Assembly (NCBI GenBank): GCA_963823525.1
Contig: CAWGLW010000006.1
Span: forward strand, 806,001 to 870,000
Origin: CAWGLW01 sp963823525
GTDB taxonomy: Bacteria > Pseudomonadota > Gammaproteobacteria > Steroidobacterales > Steroidobacteraceae
DNA: 64,000 nt
Direction: 5' to 3'
Part shown: positions 43,501 to 52,625 of the stretch, in pieces
How positions within the stretch are numbered: the first letter of the stretch is position 1
How the letters are laid out: each line of letters begins with the position of its first letter
Position numbers and translations under genes: made by a program
Notes under the pieces: generated by a model
What the model was told of the DNA's origin: nothing
The model's database searches: none
Seen by the model: the letters and a program-made list of their open reading frames with translations, nothing else

Positions 43501-44987
43501 CCGGAGAAGCCGACAAACGGCGGCGTGTAGATCAACCGTTCAAGGCAAGTCGCATCGAGGCGGCCTGCGTCCGCGGAATCGAGGAATTGCCCCATCAGAC
43601 GCGGCGCACAACCGACCGTCATCACGTTATGCCCCTGACCGCGCAGGACGAGATGCCTCCCGTTCGGCAGGGCCCGCACGACCGCCTCGCCATAACGAGG
43701 CGGCGTGACCGGGTCGAACTCCCCGGAGAACAGCAGGACGGGCCGATCGCTGTTGACCGGCTCGTAAAAATCCGCGGGCACCTCGCCCCGCGGCCAGACT
43801 TCGCATTGCGCCAGGATGAAGTCGGCAAACGAGGCCCCGATCAAGGTGTCCGATTCGCCGGAGGAGCGCTTCAGGCGCGCGGCATCCTCGCTGCAGAGCA
43901 CTGACAACTGCATGCCGTGAGTGATCTGCTCGCTGAGCAGACTTTCAATCATGCTCGCCTGAGCCATGAAATTCTCGCTGCGCCCGGCGGCCAGTTCGGC
44001 AAGCGCGAGCGGTAGCAGCGCAGCCAGTTGTGGCGAGTAGGCATACAGACGGACGACGGCCGCGAGCGCGGCAGCATCGAGCGATGCTTCGCTCAGGGCG
44101 TTGCTCAATGGATCGTGGAACTGAACCGCCATGGGTTGCCGGAGGAGCTGCCCGCGCAAGCGCGCCAGCGCCGCGGCCGGATCCGGGAATTCGGTGACAC
44201 AGGCGCTGTCCTCGGAACAACGGGCGAACTGCAGCGCCAGCGCCGAGTCCAGGTTGCGTCCGTGCTCGGATCCAAGGGCCAGCCCCGGCGGCACGACTCC
44301 GTCGAGGATCAGCGCGCGGGTATGCAGTGGGTAACGGCGCAAATACTCCAGAGCGACCCGCGTGCCGTAGGAAACGCCGACCAGGTTCAGCTGCGAAGCG
44401 CCCAGCGCCTTGCGTACGTCCTCCAGGTCCTCCACCGCATCGCGAGTCGTAAAGTGACGGGGATCAACCGACAAGTGTGCAAGGCAGGCGCTGGCCGATG
44501 CCCTTGCCGCTTCGGGCCCCTCTGGCAGGCCGCCGTCTTCGGGTTCGACGGCGCCGCAATCGAGTGGACTCGAGCCACCCGTGCCGCGCTGATCGACAAG
44601 AATGACGTGTCGCCGTCCCAGCACCGTGTTGAATGCGCCGGCAATTCCGGCAAACGAGTCTCGAGCCGATTGGCCGGGACCGCCGGCCAGCATGAAAACG
44701 GGGTCCGGCTGCGGCTCACGCGCGCGTGAGGGCACCCACGCAATGGCCAGCGTCAGCTGAGGACCTTCGGGCCTGGCGCGATCCTCGGGCACCGCCAGCG
44801 TGGCGCACTGAGCTGCCACCGTCTGCGGCAAACCGGCAGATGAGAGCGTGCAATGCTCGAAAATCAGGTCGCCCAGTTGCCTGGCGCCCTGTGCCTCGGT
44901 GGCCAGTGCGGCTAGGGCGAGCACCATCGCACCGTCCCGCCACCGCGTCTTGAGCCGGCGTCGCGAATCTGTATTCTTTGCAAACAT
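43488..44987 (-). CDS. Exported TAP-like alpha/beta hydrolase
   Basis: The 499-residue protein resembles secreted tripeptidyl aminopeptidases of Streptomyces type. A signal peptide spans about residues 1-35 (GAMVLALAALATEAQG). HVILVDQRGTGGSSPL precedes the nucleophile elbow NLVGVSYGTRVALEYLRRY with Ser206. A C-terminal TAP-like domain carries FSGEFDPVTPPRYGEAVV with Asp and GQGHNVMTVGCAPRL with His. It probably removes peptides or esters in the periplasm. It is upstream of, and overlaps by 13 bases, the NatA-type ATPase. Confidence 0.9.
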   Translation of the reverse strand: MFAKNTDSRRRLKTRWRDGAMVLALAALATEAQGARQLGDLIFEHCTLSSAGLPQTVAAQCATLAVPEDRARPEGPQLTLAIAWVPSRAREPQPDPVFMLAGGPGQSARDSFAGIAGAFNTVLGRRHVILVDQRGTGGSSPLDCGAVEPEDGGLPEGPEAARASASACLAHLSVDPRHFTTRDAVEDLEDVRKALGASQLNLVGVSYGTRVALEYLRRYPLHTRALILDGVVPPGLALGSEHGRNLDSALALQFARCSEDSACVTEFPDPAAALARLRGQLLRQPMAVQFHDPLSNALSEASLDAAALAAVVRLYAYSPQLAALLPLALAELAAGRSENFMAQASMIESLLSEQITHGMQLSVLCSEDAARLKRSSGESDTLIGASFADFILAQCEVWPRGEVPADFYEPVNSDRPVLLFSGEFDPVTPPRYGEAVVRALPNGRHLVLRGQGHNVMTVGCAPRLMGQFLDSADAGRLDATCLERLIYTPPFVGFSGWQP

Positions 44988-45047
44988 CCACTCAAATTAG
45001 CATGAGCCCTTGCGACCTCCGCAAGAGCTTTCCGCTAGGATATCGCG

Positions 45048-45665
45048 ATGCTTCACGCCATACCGCCCGTCACGAGGGCCCTTCTGATCATCAATGCGGT
45101 GGTGTTCCTCCTGCAGATGGTCACGGGCAACCTGCTGGTCGGCCTGTTTGCGCTATGGCCTACGTCGGCCGTCAGCCTGCCCGATGCCCCGGCATTTCAT
45201 ATCTGGCAGCTGCTGACCTACGGGTTCCTGCACGGCAATCTGACGCACCTGTTTTTCAACATGTTCGCCCTGTACATGTTCGGTGGTGAAATCGAAAGGC
45301 TGCTGGGTCAGACACGCTACCTCACCTATTATCTCGTCTGCATCGTCGGTGCAGCCGTCGCCCAACTGGTGGTGCTGAACATAATGGACCGCCCCTCCGG
45401 GCCGACGGTCGGCGCTTCCGGCGGCGTATTCGGCCTGCTGCTCGCCTTTGGCATGGCCTACCCGAAGCGCCGGATCATGCTGCTGTTTCCGCCGATACCG
45501 ATGCAGGCCTGGGTTTTCGTCACGCTCTATGGCCTGATTGAGTTGTACATGGGCGTTACGCAGACCAACCAGGGCGTCGCCCATTTCGCCCACCTCGGTG
45601 GTATGGCAGCCGGGTTCGCATTGCTGATGCACTGGAAACGCACACCACCCAGGCTGAGGCGGTGA
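45048..45665 (+). CDS. Rhomboid family intramembrane serine protease
   Basis: The 205-residue protein has six transmembrane helices with the catalytic pair intact: Ser124 in VGASGGVFG and His182 in FAHLGGMAAGF. The oxyanion Asn lies in HLFFNMFALYMFG. Cleavage of membrane-protein substrates in the lipid bilayer is expected. It begins at ATG 45048, 60 bases from the divergent TAP-like hydrolase gene, and precedes folE by 65 bases. A second, differently built rhomboid lies 4 kb downstream. Confidence 0.94.
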   Translation: MLHAIPPVTRALLIINAVVFLLQMVTGNLLVGLFALWPTSAVSLPDAPAFHIWQLLTYGFLHGNLTHLFFNMFALYMFGGEIERLLGQTRYLTYYLVCIVGAAVAQLVVLNIMDRPSGPTVGASGGVFGLLLAFGMAYPKRRIMLLFPPIPMQAWVFVTLYGLIELYMGVTQTNQGVAHFAHLGGMAAGFALLMHWKRTPPRLRR

Positions 45666-45730
45666 ATCCACAGGAACGGCGCCGTCGATAGGGCCGGCAG
45701 GCATGGGATTTCTCTAAGGAAGGCAGCACA

Positions 45731-46324
45731 GTGGCAGAGAACAACGGCAAAGTGACTCGAGCAAAGGCGGAAGAGGCGATCCGCACGCTGTTGCGGTGGG
45801 CCGGCGAAGATCCGAACCGGGAAGGCCTGCAGGACACGCCCAAACGCGTCGTCAACGCCTATCGCGACTGGTTTTCCGGTTATGACACCGATCCCAAGGA
45901 GTACCTGAAGCGGACCTTCGAGGAAACGGCCGGTTACGACGAGATGATCGTATTGCGCGACATCGAGTTTGAATCGCATTGCGAGCACCACATGGCGCCG
46001 ATCATCGGCCGCGCCCATGTCGGCTATCTGCCCACAAAGAAAGTGGTCGGTATCAGCAAGCTGGCGCGGGTCGTGGACACGTTCGCGCGCCGGTTCCAGG
46101 TACAAGAGAAGATGACCGCGGAAATCGCGCGTTGCATCAACGACGTACTCAAGCCGCGCGGCGTCGGCGTTGTGATCGAAGCCGTGCACGAATGCATGAC
46201 GACGCGCGGCATTCACAAGCGCGGTGTGTCGATGATCACCAGCAAGATGCTGGGAAGCTTTCGCAGCGATGCGCGAACGCGCAGCGAGTTCCTGACCTTT
46301 ATCGATATCCGGGACCGTCGCTGA
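45731..46324 (+). CDS. folE: GTP cyclohydrolase I
   Basis: The 197-residue enzyme converts GTP to 7,8-dihydroneopterin triphosphate, the first step of tetrahydrofolate synthesis. The zinc and active-site motifs are SHCEHHMAPIIGRAHVGYLP and VIEAVHECMTTRGIHK, with two Cys and one His ligands. RVVNAYRDWFSGY and ARVVDTFARRFQVQEKMT are also typical. The start at 45731 is GTG. It is the only folate gene in the window and lies between the rhomboid and an esterase gene. Confidence 0.95.
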   Translation: MAENNGKVTRAKAEEAIRTLLRWAGEDPNREGLQDTPKRVVNAYRDWFSGYDTDPKEYLKRTFEETAGYDEMIVLRDIEFESHCEHHMAPIIGRAHVGYLPTKKVVGISKLARVVDTFARRFQVQEKMTAEIARCINDVLKPRGVGVVIEAVHECMTTRGIHKRGVSMITSKMLGSFRSDARTRSEFLTFIDIRDRR

Positions 46325-46373
46325 GTCAATATCGGCGGATCTGCGGTCGACGTGGAAACTCAGGGAGATCCTC

Positions 46374-47492
46374 ATGACCCGTAAGCGACCGCTCCGTGCT
46401 GCCGGCACCGTGGTGATGCTCGAGCACCAGTCGAAACTCCTGGCGGACAATCCGCTCGGCGATCCGACGCGGCGCAAAGTGGCCGTCTGGCTGCCTGGCG
46501 CATACGATCGCGGCGGCAAGGGAGGGCCCGGCCGCGGATTCCCGGTTTTCTACGACCTCGTGGGCTTTCTCGGGTCGGGCGCGTCGCACCTTGGCTGGAA
46601 GCCGTTCAGCGAGAATGTCGCAGAGCGCGCCGCACGACTGATCCGGGACGGACGCATGGGTCCGGCGATTATTGTTTTCCCCGATTGCTTCACCTCGCTT
46701 GGCGGCAATCAGTACATTAATTCCCCGGCGGTTGGCGCCTACGCTGACTACCTGGTCAGGGAAGTTATCCCGTTCGTCGATCGTGAATTCCGCACGCTGC
46801 CCGACCGTGAACATCGCGGCTGTTTTGGTAAGTCCTCGGGCGGGTACGGCGCAATGATCCACGGCATGAAGTACGCGAAGCACTGGGGCGCCATTGCCAA
46901 TCATTCCGGTGACGCGTACTTCGATTTCATTTATCGCTGCGACTGGCCGAATACGCTCAACGAACTGGCGAAGCATCGCAAGCCCGCCGCACGGGAGGGC
47001 CGGCAGCGAACACCGGCCGAGACGCCGACCGAGATGCGGCTCGGCGAGGGCATCGACGACGGCCGTATCCGGCGTTTCCTGCGGACGGTCTGGCAGAAGC
47101 CAGGGCTCTCCCATGCCGAGGGACACGCAATCATGAATATCTGCATGGCGGCCACCTATGACCCGGATCCCTCGGCACCGCTGGGATTTCGCGTCCCGTT
47201 TCACCTCGACACCGGACAGATCATCGAGACGCGGTGGCGGCGCTGGTTACGGCACGACCCGGTGCGCCTGGTCGGCAAGTACGCGGACAATCTCAGATCC
47301 CTGCGCGGCATCTATCTGGACTGCGGCTGGCGCGACCAGTACCAGATCCACTACGGTTCGCGACAACTCTCCCGTCAGCTGGCGGCACACGGCATTACCC
47401 ATCGCTACGAAGAATTCGACGGCACTCATTCGGAGATCGACCACCGCATGGACGTGAGCCTGCCTTTTCTCTATCGCGCGCTGAAACCTTGA
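46374..47492 (+). CDS. Putative esterase of the enterochelin-esterase-like (Esterase D) group
   Basis: The 372-residue hydrolase has a nucleophile elbow GKSSGGYGAMIHG with Ser at about residue 163, the YLVREVIPFVDREFRTLPDRE preceding helix, a DCGWRDQYQIHYG segment with Asp and a closing FDGTHSEIDHRM with His, typical of esterase-D-like enzymes. No signal peptide is apparent. Its TGA overlaps the next ATG (TGATG), so translation of the patatin gene is coupled. Substrate is unknown; siderophore or acyl esters are options from the family. Confidence 0.85.
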   Translation: MTRKRPLRAAGTVVMLEHQSKLLADNPLGDPTRRKVAVWLPGAYDRGGKGGPGRGFPVFYDLVGFLGSGASHLGWKPFSENVAERAARLIRDGRMGPAIIVFPDCFTSLGGNQYINSPAVGAYADYLVREVIPFVDREFRTLPDREHRGCFGKSSGGYGAMIHGMKYAKHWGAIANHSGDAYFDFIYRCDWPNTLNELAKHRKPAAREGRQRTPAETPTEMRLGEGIDDGRIRRFLRTVWQKPGLSHAEGHAIMNICMAATYDPDPSAPLGFRVPFHLDTGQIIETRWRRWLRHDPVRLVGKYADNLRSLRGIYLDCGWRDQYQIHYGSRQLSRQLAAHGITHRYEEFDGTHSEIDHRMDVSLPFLYRALKP

Positions 47493-48466
47493 TGCAGCCA
47501 CGGCTCGGACTGGCGCTTGGCAGCGGATCGGCACGCGGCTGGGCCCATATCGGCGTGATCAAAGGCCTGCTCCGGCAGGGCGTCGTCCCCACTGTCGTCA
47601 CCGGCGCGTCGGTCGGTGCGCTCGTCGCGGGCGCCTATGCGTGCCGCCGACTGGCGGAACTGGAGGCCTGGGTGCGCACGCTGACCCAGCGCGACGTGTG
47701 GCGGCTGGTGGATACGACATTTCGCGGCGGCGGCGTCATGAGCGGCAACCGCCTGATGGCAACCATCCGGGAACAGGTCGGCGATCCACGGATCGAGAGC
47801 CTGGAGATCGCCTTTGGCGCCGTGGCCACCGACCTGTACACGGGCGAAGAAGTCTGGCTGCGGGATGGCCCGCTCATGGAAGCGGTGCGGGCCTCGAGCG
47901 GCCTGCCCGGGCTTTTCACACCGACCTGGCACGACGGGCGCTGGTTGATCGATGGCGGCGTGATCAACCCGGTGCCGGTCTCGTTGTGCCGCGCGCTCGG
48001 CGCCGAGGTGGTGATCGCGGTGGACCTCAGCCGATCGGTCACGCGACCGGCCATGCGCGCACACAGCGACCCCGAGGACCGCCCGACCCCGGCCACGAAT
48101 CACGTCGTACCGGACGGCCAGGCGAGCGCCGAAGGCACGGCCATCCTGCAGCGCTGGTCAGGGCTGGTCGACGGCGTCGTCGAATCGTTCCGGACCCGGC
48201 ATTCCGAGCCGGGCCTGTTCGAAGTCATGAACAGCGCCGTAAGCATCATGCAGGACCGCATTACCCGCAGTCGCCTGGCAACAGATCCGCCGGATCTGGT
48301 CCTGCGACCCGACCTCGCCGATTTCCAGCTGATGGATTTCCACCGTGCCGACGAAGCGATCGAGTGCGGCCGTGCCGAGGTCGAGTCGACTCGCGATGCA
48401 CTGACGCTTCTCCGATCACCGAACACCACACCGGCGAAGGGTGCCAATGCGCGCGACCCGGGCTGA
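47492..48466 (+). CDS. Patatin-like phospholipase (RssA type)
   Basis: The 324-residue acyl hydrolase has LGLALGSGSARGWAHIGVI as the oxyanion/phosphate motif, GASVG with nucleophile Ser40 and DGGVINPVP with catalytic Asp154, forming the patatin Ser-Asp dyad. It is close to the RssA/YchK group. There is no transmembrane segment or signal. It is coupled to the preceding esterase gene by TGATG and is followed closely by a metallohydrolase gene. Confidence 0.93.
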   Translation: MQPRLGLALGSGSARGWAHIGVIKGLLRQGVVPTVVTGASVGALVAGAYACRRLAELEAWVRTLTQRDVWRLVDTTFRGGGVMSGNRLMATIREQVGDPRIESLEIAFGAVATDLYTGEEVWLRDGPLMEAVRASSGLPGLFTPTWHDGRWLIDGGVINPVPVSLCRALGAEVVIAVDLSRSVTRPAMRAHSDPEDRPTPATNHVVPDGQASAEGTAILQRWSGLVDGVVESFRTRHSEPGLFEVMNSAVSIMQDRITRSRLATDPPDLVLRPDLADFQLMDFHRADEAIECGRAEVESTRDALTLLRSPNTTPAKGANARDPG

Positions 48467-48489
48467 ACGCAACCCAGGCAACCCCGATC

Positions 48490-49536
48490 GTGCAAAGACC
48501 AACTCACCGCCTGTTCGGACTTGCTACGGGGGCATACGCAACCCGGCGCTCAATCGTCGGTGGTCCGGGCCATCGCGGCCCGGAGACCGATCACTTCGAC
48601 GGCACGGTTTTTCGCAACCAGAATCCCGAGGCAAGCGCCGGCAAGGACTTTAGCGATTTCCTGCGCTGGCAACGCACCAGCCGCCCTGCGCGTTGGCCCG
48701 AGCAGGTAGCCAATCGTGAAACGCCCCGCCTGCCCCGTTGCCTTCAACGGCATGAGTACGCGGTGACGTTCGTCAATCACATCACGTTCCTGGTCCAGTT
48801 CCGTGGCCTGAACCTGCTGACCGACCCAGTCTATGCCGAACGCGTCAGCCCGGTGCGCTGGGCCGGCCCGAAACGAGTGCGCCCACCGGGGCTGCCATTC
48901 GATCAACTGCCGAAGATCGACGTCGTGCTGCTCAGTCACAATCACTACGATCACCTCGACCTCGATACGCTGCTTCGCCTGGAGCACGCACACCGGCCCC
49001 TGATCCTGACCGGCCTCGGCAACCAGGCGTTTCTTGCCGAGCACGGGCTGGAGCGCGTCCGGGAATTTGACTGGTGGCAGGAAGCGACCGCGTCCGGCGC
49101 TCGCTTTATTTATACGCCGGCACAGCACTGGTCCGGTCGCGGAATGTCGGGACGGAACAAGACGCTCTGGGGCGGTTTTGTCGTCGAAGCGGACGGGCGA
49201 CAACTGTTCTTCGCGGGCGATACCGGCTATTGGCAGCACTTCAGCGAGGTTCGCCAGCGCTGCGGCGCGCCGGACCTCGCCATTTTGCCGATTGGCGCCT
49301 ACGAGCCGCGCTGGTTCATGCAGGACCAGCACATGAATCCGGCAGAGGCTGTCCGGGCGCACCTTGATCTCGCGGCCGGGTTGAGCCTCGGCTCGCATTT
49401 CGGCTGCTTCCAGCTCACGGACGAGGCCATCGACGCTCCGGTCAGGGAACTGGCGATCGCGCGCCGCAGGTACCGCGTCGATCCGGACCGGTTCCGGGTG
49501 CTGGAGACCGGTGAGACGCTTCAGGTCCCCGGTTGA
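48490..49536 (+). CDS. MBL-fold metallo-hydrolase, NAPE-PLD/UlaG-like
   Basis: The 348-residue protein has a metallo-beta-lactamase fold with the metal motif LLSHNHYDHLD, the later GDTGY and HMNPAEAVRAHLDL and GSHFGCF regions. N-terminal features NITFLVQ-like (FVNHITFLVQFRGLNLLTDP) and DFLRWQR are shared by N-acylphosphatidylethanolamine phospholipase D and related UlaG-type lactonases. The start is uncertain; GTG 48490 is the best start codon after the patatin stop. It follows the patatin gene by 23 bases. Confidence 0.82.
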   Translation: MQRPTHRLFGLATGAYATRRSIVGGPGHRGPETDHFDGTVFRNQNPEASAGKDFSDFLRWQRTSRPARWPEQVANRETPRLPRCLQRHEYAVTFVNHITFLVQFRGLNLLTDPVYAERVSPVRWAGPKRVRPPGLPFDQLPKIDVVLLSHNHYDHLDLDTLLRLEHAHRPLILTGLGNQAFLAEHGLERVREFDWWQEATASGARFIYTPAQHWSGRGMSGRNKTLWGGFVVEADGRQLFFAGDTGYWQHFSEVRQRCGAPDLAILPIGAYEPRWFMQDQHMNPAEAVRAHLDLAAGLSLGSHFGCFQLTDEAIDAPVRELAIARRRYRVDPDRFRVLETGETLQVPG

Positions 49537-49550
49537 GCAGGCCACAGCCG

Positions 49551-50423
49551 ATGGATCCCGTCGAAATCTTCCGCTCCTACCAACGCGCCGCCTGCGACGA
49601 GCGCGCCTTCGTACTGCACGCCGTCGGTATCGCCTCCGAGCTGGTCTGGAACGGCCGAACCTGGAGCCTGCTGGTGCCCCCCGAGACGGCCTCAGCCGCG
49701 ATCGATCAACTGATGCGCTATGAGCGTGAGAACCCGCCGCGACGTCGACCGGTCGTCGAGGAACCCAATCACCGACTCGCGTGGCTGGGCTCGGCGACCT
49801 ACGTGATCTTGATGCTGCTGGTCGGGTTCCTGGCCGGCCGCTACGCTTTCGGGGCGGACTGGTATCGTGCCGGCGCGCTCAGTGCAGCGGCGGTGCAGGA
49901 CGGCGAGTTCTGGCGCGCAGTCACGGCGCTGACGCTACACGTGGATGTTGGCCACCTGCTTTCCAACCTCGGCTTTGGCCTGTTTTTCGGCTTTCTTGCC
50001 GGCCAGTTGCTGGGTCCGGGCCTGGCCTGGTTCAGCGTGCTGCTGGCGGCGGCCGCAGCGAACCTGTTTAACGCGTGGATCCAGTCGAGCGATTACAGCT
50101 CGATCGGTGCATCGACGGTTGTCTTCGCAACGCTCGGACTGCTCGCGGCCTATTCCTGGCGGCGCCGGACAGGGGCTGGCGGACGCTGGCCCTACCGCTG
50201 GGCGCCGTTGATTGCGGGCATCGCGCTGCTGGGCTTTACCGGCGTTGGCGGCGAGCGCACCGACGTGCTGGCGCACCTGACGGGATTCCTGGCCGGCGTC
50301 GGCGGCGGCAGCGCATTGTCGCTATTGCGGCGTCGACCCCGCGCATCAGTGCAATGGACGCTCGCTGCCGCGGCGCTGGCGGCGATCGCGCTGGCCTGGA
50401 TTACTGCGCTCCAGGGCCGCTGA
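49551..50423 (+). CDS. Rhomboid family membrane protein with N-terminal cytoplasmic domain
   Basis: The 290-residue protein has a soluble domain of about 80 residues (FRSYQRAACDERAFVLHAVG to PRRRPVVEEP) before six helices, like GlpG. Candidate catalytic residues are Ser188 in IGASTVVFA and His242 in LAHLTGF, with HLLSNLGFGLFFG carrying the Asn. Thr replaces the Gly that normally follows the serine (GASG), so activity is uncertain. TTG 49533 would extend by 6 residues, but ATG 49551 is favoured. It overlaps no other gene and starts 14 bases after the metallohydrolase stop. Confidence 0.85.
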   Translation: MDPVEIFRSYQRAACDERAFVLHAVGIASELVWNGRTWSLLVPPETASAAIDQLMRYERENPPRRRPVVEEPNHRLAWLGSATYVILMLLVGFLAGRYAFGADWYRAGALSAAAVQDGEFWRAVTALTLHVDVGHLLSNLGFGLFFGFLAGQLLGPGLAWFSVLLAAAAANLFNAWIQSSDYSSIGASTVVFATLGLLAAYSWRRRTGAGGRWPYRWAPLIAGIALLGFTGVGGERTDVLAHLTGFLAGVGGGSALSLLRRRPRASVQWTLAAAALAAIALAWITALQGR

Positions 50424-50589
50424 AAAAGAAGACGACACCATCAACTCATCGGCATCGTACAGACTGTGTATCGGGATGGATGAACCCCCGCGTGGCCTGA
50501 GGCCGGCCTGATCGGCTGCGCGCGGAAATACACCGGAGCTGCGGCCTTGCGGTTATCCTCCCGCTCCGAACCCATCCGACGGAGCCCGA

Positions 50590-52599
50590 ATGGCATTGCA
50601 GCATCTGACAGACGAACAGGTTCGCGAATGGAGCCTGGAGCAGAAAGACCGCTGGTGGCTGGCGAACGTGTTCCGTGGCGACATGCCGCAACTGACCCTG
50701 CGCTCCGCGTTGACTGGATTCTTTCTCGGCGGACTGCTCAGCGCGACGAACCTGTACGTCGGCGCGAAGACCGGCTGGACGCTGGGCGTCGGCCTGACAT
50801 CCGTGATTCTTGCCTTCGCGGTCTACCGCGCCTTTTCGCGGATGGGCGCCCGGGACATGACCATCCTCGAAAACAACTGCGTGCAGTCGATCGCGACGGC
50901 CGCAGGCTACATGACCATGCCGCTGACCTCGGGGCTCGCCGCCTACATGTGGGCCACCAACGAGATTATCCCCTGGTGGCAGATCATGCTGTTCACGATC
51001 GTGCTCTCGATCCTCGGCGTGCTGGTCGCCTTTCCGATGAAACGCCGGTTCATCAACGACGAGCAGCACCCGTTTCCTGAAGGCCGCGCCTGCGGCGTGG
51101 TGCTCGACGCACTCTACGAATCCACTGCCGCAACGGCAGGCATGTTCAAGGCCAGGGTGCTGGCCGGCGCAGCGCTGCTGGCCGGCGTCGTCGGTCTCGT
51201 CTCCGGCGAGAATTACATGAAGCTGCTGCAGGAGAAGTGGCTCGGCATGACGTCGTCCTGGCACCTGCCCCTGAGCGTCGATGGCTGGTACTACGCACTC
51301 GTCGACAGGGGACTGGCACCGCTGCCGAAACTGGCAGGTGTGGACATTCGTCAGCTCGCGCTGACTTCCTCCCTGGACTTCGCGATGATCGGTGCCGGTG
51401 GCCTGATGGGTATCCGGACCGCTGCGAGTCTGGTGGTCGGGGCGATGCTCAACTTCGCCGTCATCGTGCCGATCATGATTGCCTCGGGGGAACTTTTGCC
51501 GCAGGCCGGCTCGATCGCCGAAGGGACAGCCGTTTTCGGCCGTGCCTACATACTCAACAACTGGGCCCTGTGGTGGGGCATCACGATGATGGTGGTCGCG
51601 GCAATGGTGGCGCTTTTTGCACGACCGGAAGTCTTCGTCGAAGCGTTCCGCAGCCTGAGAAGAGCGGGCAGCCGTGATCGCGAAAAAGGTACCGATGTGC
51701 TCAAGCACATCGAACTGCCCCTGCCGGTCTCATGGATCGGCGTGCCGATCGTCGGCGCGATCAGCGTGTGGATGGTACACGCGTGGTTCGGCGTCAGCTG
51801 GGTGCTCGGCGCACTGTCGATCCCGTTGATCCTGCTGCTGGCATTGATTGCAGCCAGCAGTACCGCGCTGACCGCGATCACACCGAGCGGATCACTGTCA
51901 AAAATACCCCAGTTCATGTTTGGCGCGATCGACCCGAGAACACCGGCGCCGAACCTCATGACCGCCGTGATGACCGCTGAGGTGGCCAGTAACGCGTCCA
52001 ACCTGCTGATGGACATCAAGCCGGGCTACATGCTCGGCGCAAAACCGAGACAGCAGGCCATAGGGCACACGATCGGCATCGTCTCCGGAGCGCTCGCTGC
52101 GACACCGTTGTTTTTCGTCCTGTTCGGCCTGAGCGGCTTCGAGGCGGGCGGTGCGCAGTCGGTGCAGGATACGATGGTCTCGGACAAGTTTTCGTTCCCG
52201 GGTGCATTGCAGTGGAAAGGTGTGTCGGATCTCGTCACGGCCGTTTTCGGCGGCGACAGTACCAACAACCTGCTGACACCTTCGATCATCTGGTCGATGG
52301 GGATTGCCGGGTTCGCCGCGCTGGTGATGGAAATTCTGCGTATTCGCACACACAACCGCTTTCCGCTGTCACCGCTGGCGATCGGCCTGGGTGTCGTCGT
52401 GCCGCCGACCTCGACCTTCATGATGTTCCTTGGCGCCCTGTTCTTCTGGTGGGCACGGCGTCGATTCGGTGACGAGCCCGAGTCGACGCGTTACCGGATC
52501 TGGGTGGACTCGCAGGAGCCGATCTGCGCGGGCCTGATCGCGGGTGCCGCGCTGATCGGCATCGGCGACATTCTGATCCGCGTATTCGTTTTCAGCTGA
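50590..52599 (+). CDS. OPT family oligopeptide/metal-chelate transporter
   Basis: The 669-residue protein has about 14-16 transmembrane helices. LTLRSALTGFFLGGLLSATNLYVGAK-like start (residues about 35-60), VAFPMKRRFINDEQHPFPEG, the GSLSKIPQFMFGAIDP loop and SNLLMDIKPGYMLGAKPRQQ belong to the bacterial OPT family. Members move oligopeptides or metal-nicotianamine-like chelates with protons. A TruC gene follows after 26 bases. It is not obviously linked to other genes. Confidence 0.92.
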   Translation: MALQHLTDEQVREWSLEQKDRWWLANVFRGDMPQLTLRSALTGFFLGGLLSATNLYVGAKTGWTLGVGLTSVILAFAVYRAFSRMGARDMTILENNCVQSIATAAGYMTMPLTSGLAAYMWATNEIIPWWQIMLFTIVLSILGVLVAFPMKRRFINDEQHPFPEGRACGVVLDALYESTAATAGMFKARVLAGAALLAGVVGLVSGENYMKLLQEKWLGMTSSWHLPLSVDGWYYALVDRGLAPLPKLAGVDIRQLALTSSLDFAMIGAGGLMGIRTAASLVVGAMLNFAVIVPIMIASGELLPQAGSIAEGTAVFGRAYILNNWALWWGITMMVVAAMVALFARPEVFVEAFRSLRRAGSRDREKGTDVLKHIELPLPVSWIGVPIVGAISVWMVHAWFGVSWVLGALSIPLILLLALIAASSTALTAITPSGSLSKIPQFMFGAIDPRTPAPNLMTAVMTAEVASNASNLLMDIKPGYMLGAKPRQQAIGHTIGIVSGALAATPLFFVLFGLSGFEAGGAQSVQDTMVSDKFSFPGALQWKGVSDLVTAVFGGDSTNNLLTPSIIWSMGIAGFAALVMEILRIRTHNRFPLSPLAIGLGVVVPPTSTFMMFLGALFFWWARRRFGDEPESTRYRIWVDSQEPICAGLIAGAALIGIGDILIRVFVFS

Positions 52600-52625
52600 T
52601 CCGCAGCCTGGAAGGCAACGGTTCC

